Shown piece after piece: positions 6,799-10,536 of a stretch of DNA of 10,536 nt. The position numbers were made by a program, and so were the translations under genes. The notes under the pieces were generated by a model that worked only from the letters and a program-made list of their open reading frames with translations, had not been told where the DNA came from and did no database searches. The number at the start of each line of letters is the position of its first letter. Within the stretch, counting starts at the first letter, position 1. Source of the stretch: Chloroflexota bacterium (GTDB taxonomy: Bacteria > Chloroflexota > Dehalococcoidia > SAR202 > UBA11138); NCBI GenBank assembly GCA_022561955.1, contig JADFQF010000019.1:1-10536 (forward strand), read 5' to 3'.

Positions 6799-6804
6799 TA
6801 TAAT
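6799..6804 (+). promoter_or_regulatory. -10 box of the short-chain dehydrogenase gene
   Basis: A perfect TATAAT lies 25 nt upstream of the ATG at 6830. The -35 position falls in G-rich sequence with no recognisable hexamer, so an activator may be needed or the promoter may be weak. Initiation near 6811 would leave a leader of only about 19 nt, just enough for the GAGGAG site at 6818-6823. Confidence 0.5.
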
Positions 6805-6829
6805 CAGCAGCTTTGTCGAGGAGAATACG

Positions 6830-7678
6830 ATGGGTAAGCTAGATGGCAAGGTAGTAGTGGTCACCGGCGCCAGCCGTGGAATAGGCGCGGAGATCGCGGC
6901 CCTGTTCGCGGCGGAGGGCGGGAAAGTGATATGCGCCGCCCGCACGATGAGGGAGGGCGACCACCCTCTCGAAGGGTCGCTGGAAAAGACGGTGGCGGGC
7001 ATCGGCGAGGCCGGTGGCGAGGCGACTGCGGTGGCCGCGAACATCTCCCTGCCGGAGGACTGCGAGAAGCTTGTGCAATCTGCCCGTGACATCTACGGGA
7101 CCGTGGACGTTCTCGTAAATAACGCCGCGCTTACCTACTTCATACCGGTAAAGGAATACCCGGTCAACCGCTGGATGCGGTCGTGGGCCGTGAACTTCCA
7201 GGCGCCCTTCATGCTCAGCCAGATGGTGCTGGAAGACATGATCGAAAAGAAGTCCGGCAGCATCTTGAACATATCGTCGGGCGCGGCGATTGGTCCGGGA
7301 CGCGGACCGTATCCGGACGCTCCTGCCAACGCCGGCGGGACCTGCTACGGGGCCGAGAAGGCCGCACTGGAGAGGTTCACGCAGGGACTCGCGTCCGAGG
7401 TGTACCAGTTCGGGATCTCGGTCACAGCCCTGTCGCCCTCACAGGTCGTGCCTACTCCGGGAACGGTGTTCCACAACCTGGTCACCGGCTTCGACGACCC
7501 GCGCGGCGAGCACCCCGAGCTCATGGCCAGGGCCTCGCTTCTTCTTGCCACGGAGCCCCTGGACAAGATCACGGGCCGCGTCACATACAGCCAGCAGATC
7601 CTGAAAGAGTACGGTCAGCTCGAGGACGCCAAGGGCCGCGGCGTGGACAGCCCAGGCTCCGGCTACAGCCAGGCGTAG
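6830..7678 (+). CDS. Short-chain dehydrogenase/reductase (classical SDR)
   Basis: This is a 282-residue cytoplasmic NAD(P)-dependent oxidoreductase with a Rossmann fold. TGASRGIG (12-19) binds the dinucleotide, and NNAA (97-100) is the structural motif. Ser149 or Ser150 in LNISSG, Tyr173 and Lys177 in YGAEK form the catalytic set. R15 and R38, with no acidic residue at the end of strand 2, suggest NADP(H) preference. The distance from the serine to Tyr173 is about 23 residues instead of the usual 12 or so. A Gly/Pro-rich insert (155-169) accounts for this and probably reshapes the active-site mouth. The ATG has GAGGAG (6818-6823) 6 nt upstream. The C-terminal tail (about 265-282) is Gly/Ser-rich and likely disordered. 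It has its own -10 box and no same-strand partner downstream for over 550 bp. The substrate is unknown. Confidence 0.88.
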   Translation: MGKLDGKVVVVTGASRGIGAEIAALFAAEGGKVICAARTMREGDHPLEGSLEKTVAGIGEAGGEATAVAANISLPEDCEKLVQSARDIYGTVDVLVNNAALTYFIPVKEYPVNRWMRSWAVNFQAPFMLSQMVLEDMIEKKSGSILNISSGAAIGPGRGPYPDAPANAGGTCYGAEKAALERFTQGLASEVYQFGISVTALSPSQVVPTPGTVFHNLVTGFDDPRGEHPELMARASLLLATEPLDKITGRVTYSQQILKEYGQLEDAKGRGVDSPGSGYSQA

Positions 7679-7857
7679 CAAACGCAATCTTGACGCTCGC
7701 ACTTCTCGAGAGGGAAGAGGCTACAATTTCGGCACGCATAAACAGCCGAGATATCCAAGTCTTCGAGCCGATTTCAGGCAGATTGTTAGCCTTCGCCTCC
7801 ATAGAACGTAGCGTGGGAGAACAGGGCTGGCCACGCCCAGTCGAAGCCCGACACGTA

Positions 7858-7882
7858 GGGTGTATGCCGGAGCGGCATGCCC
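7858..7882. repeat. Hairpin-forming REP-like palindrome
   Basis: ATGCCG (7864-7869) and CGGCAT (7873-7878) are perfectly complementary around a 3-nt GAG loop. A wobble pair, a GC pair and, past a bulged base, GG/CC lengthen the stem to about 10 bp. It has the shape of a bacterial repetitive extragenic palindrome, but only one copy lies in this window. Confidence 0.3.
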
Positions 7883-8068
7883 TTCGGCGGGCCTTCCACA
7901 GCGGCGCTGTTCGCCGAATCTCATCGTCTGCCCGCCCTCGACGCAATCCGCTTCGGGAGCCATATACGTAGGTTGCAATGTAGCCTGCTATATTCGTGTG
8001 CTTTAGTTCGGATGCCGTCGAAATTTTGGAGATGCGCCGCCGGAGCCGAAGTCCGCCGCAATTATGGG

Positions 8069-8089
8069 CCGGCCATGATACCAGGCCGG
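8069..8089. repeat. GC-rich inverted repeat upstream of the rpsF promoter
   Basis: CCGGCC (8069-8074) pairs with GGCCGG (8084-8089) across a 9-nt loop, ending about 45 bp before the rpsF -35 region. No T-run follows. It could be a regulator site or an mRNA end structure for upstream transcription. Confidence 0.3.
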
Positions 8090-8134
8090 AGCAGTGAATA
8101 CTGAGGTACAGACCGAAATGCCGCGATATTCGCA

Positions 8135-8164
8135 TTGTGGCCCGCTGTTTTTACATGCTATAAT
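8135..8164 (+). promoter_or_regulatory. Extended -10 promoter of the rpsF-ssb-rpsR operon
   Basis: TGC followed by a perfect TATAAT (8159-8164) gives an extended -10 element. TTGTGG (8135-8140) lies 18 bp upstream as a partial -35 match. Predicted initiation is near 8171, right before the first leader hairpin, giving a leader of about 100 nt to the TTG at 8277. Confidence 0.65.
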
Positions 8165-8176
8165 TTCGGGGATTCA

Positions 8177-8244
8177 GTCATCCGAGTTAACTGCTTCGGA
8201 TGACCGGCCAGAATGTGGCGCATTGTAAAAGGCGCTCGACCGGT
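8177..8244 (+). promoter_or_regulatory. Structured rpsF mRNA leader, possible S6:S18 autoregulatory element
   Basis: Two structures can be drawn. The first is a perfect 9-bp hairpin, GTCATCCGA (8177-8185) with TCGGATGAC (8196-8204), placed almost at the predicted 5' end of the mRNA. The second is an outer stem ACCGG (8203-8207) with CCGGT (8240-8244). It encloses an inner stem GGCGC (8217-8221) with GCGCT (8232-8236), leaving an asymmetric internal loop. The two structures share two bases and may compete at that edge. In several bacteria an S6:S18 complex represses rpsF translation by binding a leader motif with a CCG in an internal loop. The position fits that system, but I cannot place an unpaired CCG exactly as described, so identity is tentative. 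Confidence 0.4.
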
Positions 8245-8276
8245 ACATGCAAAAGAAATTCATTCAGGAGTCAAGC

Positions 8277-8573
8277 TTGGTATCGCAGCGAAATCGAGAC
8301 TATGAACTGGTCATGGTCCTCAGTCCCGAGGCCAACGAGGAAGAGTTGACCGCAACCGTGGAGAGGGTTTCCAATTTTATCACCGAACACGGAGGGACCG
8401 CCGAAGAACCGGACAAATGGGGACTGAGACGCTTGTCCTATGCGATCAAAGAGTTCATGGAGGGAAATTACGTCTTGACGCGATTCTCCCTCGAGGCCTC
8501 CAACGTAAATGAGCTCGATCGCAGTCTCACGGCCTCTGACGATATCTTGAGGCATTTGGTAACGAAGGTTTAG
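8277..8573 (+). CDS. rpsF: 30S ribosomal protein S6
   Basis: This is a 98-residue S6, a small-subunit platform protein that pairs with S18 on 16S rRNA. The first strand, RDYELVMVL, the EHGGTAEEPDKWGLRRLSYAIK centre and the GNYVLTRF strand are typical. I chose TTG at 8277 because AGGAG (8266-8270) sits 6 nt upstream and the resulting N-terminus is close to normal S6 length. An in-frame ATG at 8247 would add ten residues, has only a weak AAGG upstream and would abut the leader stem; an automatic caller may prefer it. It is first in the operon, followed 49 nt later by ssb and then by rpsR, its binding partner. Identity is certain; the start is about 75% sure. Confidence 0.93.
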   Translation: MVSQRNRDYELVMVLSPEANEEELTATVERVSNFITEHGGTAEEPDKWGLRRLSYAIKEFMEGNYVLTRFSLEASNVNELDRSLTASDDILRHLVTKV

Positions 8574-8622
8574 AGCGTACAAATCCGTCCTTCCTGGCTG
8601 CGCTGCCAATGGAGAAGACGTT

Positions 8623-9030
8623 ATGTCCAGCCTAAATAAGATGCTCGTGATCGGCAACCTGGGCTCAGACCCCGAAATGCGTTACACGCCGAACGGTAAT
8701 CCGGTCACGTCCTTCAGTCTAGCTACAAACCGGACCTATACGACGTCGGACGGCGAGCGGCGAGAAGAGACCGAATGGTTTAGAGTCGTGGCCTGGAATC
8801 AGCTTGCCGAGCGATGCAACCAGTACCTGACAAAGGGTGGCCGGGTCTACGTGGAAGGGCGTTTGAAGAGCAGCACCTGGACGGGCCAGGACGGCCAATC
8901 CAGGTCCCGAAATGAAATTATCGCGAATACCGTCATGTTCCTGGACGGCAGGCCCGGATCCGAAAAAGGCGAACCGCAACAGGGCGCGAGCGAAGAGCCT
9001 GTGGGGGATGCGGAAGACCTACCCTGGTAG
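8623..9030 (+). CDS. ssb: Single-stranded DNA-binding protein SSB
   Basis: This is a 135-residue SSB, expected to form a tetramer that coats single-stranded DNA during replication, repair and recombination. The OB fold spans about residues 1-110, with NKMLVIGNLGSDPEMRYTPN at the start, TEWFRVVAWNQLAE in the middle and GRVYVEGRLKSSTW after it. A short Gly/Gln/Glu linker leads to the acidic tip DAEDLPW, used in the family to recruit partner enzymes. The final residue is Trp where the usual tip ends in Phe. The linker is short compared with the roughly 178-residue E. coli protein. The ATG has GGAG (8611-8614) 8 nt upstream. Its position between rpsF and rpsR is a classic bacterial arrangement. 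Identity is very firm. Confidence 0.95.
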   Translation: MSSLNKMLVIGNLGSDPEMRYTPNGNPVTSFSLATNRTYTTSDGERREETEWFRVVAWNQLAERCNQYLTKGGRVYVEGRLKSSTWTGQDGQSRSRNEIIANTVMFLDGRPGSEKGEPQQGASEEPVGDAEDLPW

Positions 9031-9076
9031 AGCATTAATCGAGAAACATGAAGTGGAAATCAGGCAGAGGTAGTTA

Positions 9077-9472
9077 ATGACCACCGAACAGCAGCCCAGA
9101 CCCCCCCAACAGTCATCTGGACCGGGACGCCCGGCATCGGGGCCCGGAGGAGGAGGTCCGCCGAGGCAAGGATACCAGAGGCCCGGAGGGGGAGGTCCGC
9201 CGCAGCGCAGACGTGGCGGCAGGCCGCGATACTACGCCAGGCGCAAGCTGTGCGCCTTCTGCGTTGACCACATCAAGGAGATCGATTACAAGCAGGTGGA
9301 CCGCCTTAGGCGCTTCCTATCCGACAGGTACAAGATCGAAGCACGCCGGAAGACAGGCGTCTGCACAAAGCACCAGAGGTGGCTATCTACGGCCATCAAG
9401 CGTGCGCGACTGCTGGCCATGATTCCATTTAGTCCCGACCATCGCATGCCTGGTGGCGGGTTCGCCAGTTAG
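9077..9472 (+). CDS. rpsR: 30S ribosomal protein S18 with a Pro/Gly-rich N-terminal extension
   Basis: This is a 131-residue S18, a platform protein that binds 16S rRNA together with S6. The conserved core runs from about residue 52 (YYARRKLCAFCVDH) through DYKQVDRLRRFLSDRYKI to TKHQRWLSTAIKRARLLAMIPF. Cys59-x2-Cys62 and Cys96-x2-His99 suggest the zinc-binding (C+) form. Before the core lies a roughly 50-residue extension of Pro, Gly, Gln and Arg with two GGGGPP repeats, likely disordered and RNA-contacting; usual S18 is about 75-90 residues. A short C-terminal tail (118-131) is also extra. The ATG at 9077 has AGAGG (9066-9070) 6 nt upstream, which supports the long form. The gap after ssb is 46 nt, in the same operon. 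Confidence 0.95.
   Translation: MTTEQQPRPPQQSSGPGRPASGPGGGGPPRQGYQRPGGGGPPQRRRGGRPRYYARRKLCAFCVDHIKEIDYKQVDRLRRFLSDRYKIEARRKTGVCTKHQRWLSTAIKRARLLAMIPFSPDHRMPGGGFAS
9141..9202 (+). repeat. In-frame imperfect direct repeat in the rpsR extension
   Basis: Two 23-nt copies, at 9141-9163 and 9180-9202, differ at one base and are offset by 39 nt, that is 13 codons. Each encodes a PGGGGPP-type segment of the S18 extension. This looks like a small tandem duplication that lengthened the disordered tail without breaking the frame. Confidence 0.7.
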
Positions 9473-9502
9473 GGCCAAGATACCTTAGCAGGGGGTTGTG
9501 CA

Positions 9503-10536
9503 GTGGTTGAAGACGCGCAGGGTATGCCTTCCGGGCAGGATCCGACACAACAAGGCGGTCTAGCCAAGCCCGGGGCGGCACGGCTAGACCGTCGTTCCGA
9601 AATGACCCGCATTCAGCACGTGAAACGTCGACGGCGATACGCTTTCGCAGTGATCGGCGGGTTAATGCTGGTCATCGTTGGAATATTATTTGCCGGATAT
9701 TTCGTCGTTTTCGTTCGTCCTCCCCAGCAGCTTGTCGTTCGAGTGAACGATGTTTCGTATTCCCGAGGCGATATGGTGAAGATTCTCCGTATGCGTCAGA
9801 GGGCTCTGGAGCAGACCGGGGAACGAATCGACAACAGCATCGACATTTTTCAGGCTCTTCAGCTAATTGTTGAAAACGAAATCATTTCCCAAACCGCGCC
9901 TTCGCTCGGAATTACGACCTCGGACGAAGAGGTGAAGGAACAGATTCGACTATCTGTTGCACAACTTTCTGGCACAAATGCATTCGGTAAATCCACCGAC
10001 CAGCAGGAGAGGGAGTTTAGTGAGCAATACGGACGCTTCCTAAATGAGAGCCAGATGAGTGAAGAAGAGCATCAGTCGATCATCAGACGAGTGATCCTTC
10101 GGGAAAAGGTTAGGCAGTTCCTTGGCGATAGTGTTCCCCTGGTTGCAAAGCAGTATCACATCTACCGTCTCACGATGCAGTCCGGTGATGAGCTCAGCAT
10201 CATGCATACCAAATACAATGACATGGTTCGAACCAGCACCGATCCTATATTGTTGGGAGAGGCCTTTAAGAATATAACGCGAGAATTTTCACGCGAGTCT
10301 GCCGAGAGTGTGCGGGTGGGAGGCAACTTGGGTTGGATTCCTCTCGGGGTCCTTGCAGAATATGACGACGAGATATCGAAACTGGAGATAGGCGAGCTGT
10401 CAGACCCTATTCGAAATCGCGATCAGCAGGATCAGTTATTCGTATTCATGGTGTCGGAAACGGACGAATTTCGGGACATCAAGCCGGATCACCGGGAAGT
10501 GTTAAAGAATAACGCACTGAACACCTGGGTGAACGA
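9503..10536 (+). CDS. Membrane-anchored SurA/PpiC-like peptidyl-prolyl isomerase, 3' end beyond the window
   Basis: The first 344 codons are present and no stop is reached. Residues 1-45 are a polar, probably cytoplasmic stretch ending in the basic KRRRR (41-45). Residues 47-71 form one strongly hydrophobic transmembrane helix, after which the chain should lie outside the membrane. A SurA N-like helical region (about 78-205) starts with VVRVNDVSYSRGDM. A parvulin/PpiC-type segment follows, with GGNLGWIP at 273-280 and IGELSDPI further on. The usual parvulin opening (A-S-H-I-L) is replaced by YHIYRL, so isomerase activity is uncertain and a chaperone role is possible. The GTG start at 9503 has AGGGGG (9490-9495) 7 nt upstream; ATG codons at 9524 and 9602 have no good site. 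It follows rpsR by 30 nt and is likely in the same operon. By eye, its codon use is less GC-rich than in the dehydrogenase gene. Confidence 0.8.
   Translation, partial: MVEDAQGMPSGQDPTQQGGLAKPGAARLDRRSEMTRIQHVKRRRRYAFAVIGGLMLVIVGILFAGYFVVFVRPPQQLVVRVNDVSYSRGDMVKILRMRQRALEQTGERIDNSIDIFQALQLIVENEIISQTAPSLGITTSDEEVKEQIRLSVAQLSGTNAFGKSTDQQEREFSEQYGRFLNESQMSEEEHQSIIRRVILREKVRQFLGDSVPLVAKQYHIYRLTMQSGDELSIMHTKYNDMVRTSTDPILLGEAFKNITREFSRESAESVRVGGNLGWIPLGVLAEYDDEISKLEIGELSDPIRNRDQQDQLFVFMVSETDEFRDIKPDHREVLKNNALNTWVN
9556..9591 (+). repeat. Perfect 10-bp inverted repeat inside the start of the PPIase gene
   Basis: CGGTCTAGCC (9556-9565) is exactly complementary to GGCTAGACCG (9582-9591). The 16-nt loop can form a further GCC/GGC stem (9568-9570 with 9577-9579). 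As RNA this is a strong hairpin about 50 nt into the reading frame, within codons for the disordered leader. No T-run follows, so it is not a standard terminator. It could tune expression between the ribosomal genes and the PPIase, or be a protein-binding palindrome. Confidence 0.65.

Larger units (their letters stand above)
7679..8134. other. Non-coding spacer between dehydrogenase and ribosomal-protein unit
   Basis: No frame here has a good ribosome binding site and a recognisable protein. The short open frames on both strands look like chance. The stretch holds several small hairpins: 7702-7717 (CTTCTC/GGGAAG with a GAGA tetraloop), 7864-7878 (ATGCCG/CGGCAT) and 8069-8089 (CCGGCC/GGCCGG). 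It also has an isolated extended -10 lookalike, TGCTATATT, at 7986-7994. None of the hairpins has a T-run, so no clear terminator for the dehydrogenase gene is visible. The spacer may contain a decayed gene, a dispersed repeat or a small RNA; none can be shown from one copy. Confidence 0.4.

Noticed and set aside
7702..7717. CTTCTC/GGGAAG hairpin as the terminator of the dehydrogenase gene
   Set aside because: The stem is only 6 bp with one wobble pair and no T-run follows.
7581..8135. A 184-codon minus-strand frame covering much of the non-coding spacer
   Set aside because: It has no ribosome site, runs into the 3' end of the dehydrogenase gene, and its composition follows the hairpin sequences, not a protein family. 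A conserved homologue would overturn this.
1..10536. CRISPR arrays, tRNA genes, insertion sequences, phage genes or toxin-antitoxin pairs
   Set aside because: I looked for regularly spaced repeats, tRNA-like cloverleaf elements, transposase motifs with terminal repeats and small paired genes on both strands, and found none that could be supported.

Overview
The window looks like a piece of a moderately GC-rich bacterial chromosome. My best guess is Chloroflexota (SAR202/Dehalococcoidia-like). The gene mix supports this: a HemL-like class III aminotransferase, an LLM flavin/F420-type oxidoreductase, a cyclase-family hydrolase, a DUF4389 protein, and a compact rpsF-ssb-rpsR cluster. No rRNA or other phylogenetic marker was compared, so the assignment is an inference. 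There are twelve credible protein genes. I see no tRNA, rRNA, CRISPR array, insertion sequence or phage gene.

Layout. (1) 82-1637, minus strand: a two-gene operon, a duplicated-domain DUF4389 membrane protein followed by an AlkA-type DNA glycosylase. The two overlap by 4 nt (GTGA). (2) 1638-1890: a divergent promoter region. (3) 1891-3177, plus strand: a single-gene unit for a glutamate-1-semialdehyde aminomutase-like aminotransferase, closed by a strong terminator at 3212-3241 that may work in both directions. (4) 3291-5205, minus strand: an operon of a cyclase/kynurenine-formamidase-like hydrolase and an LLM-class oxidoreductase. (5) 5206-5509: a divergent control region with a consensus promoter on each strand and a candidate operator between them. 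(6) 5510-6709, plus strand: a universal stress protein followed by a type II HAD hydrolase. (7) 6710-6829: a G-rich GGTACG repeat with a G-quadruplex pattern. (8) 6830-7678, plus strand: a short-chain dehydrogenase. (9) 7679-8134: non-coding DNA with several small inverted repeats. (10) 8135-10536, plus strand: promoter, structured leader, rpsF, ssb, rpsR, and the first 344 codons of a membrane-anchored SurA/parvulin-like protein that runs off the window.

How the genes fit together. The right end is a housekeeping unit: small-subunit proteins S6 and S18 with SSB between them, then a protein-folding factor. The middle looks like an accessory catabolic and stress set (hydrolase, oxidoreductase, HAD, SDR, aminotransferase) whose substrates cannot be read from sequence. 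Six near-consensus sigma70-type promoters can be seen. They settle several start codons, because the longest open frames for the DUF4389 and UspA genes would begin upstream of, or inside, their own promoters. Five of the twelve genes appear to start at GTG or TTG.

I did not find a clearly new biological system. The best leads are the structured rpsF leader, a perfect 10-bp inverted repeat inside the start of the last gene, the G4-type repeat, and the two-promoter control region at 5.3 kb.
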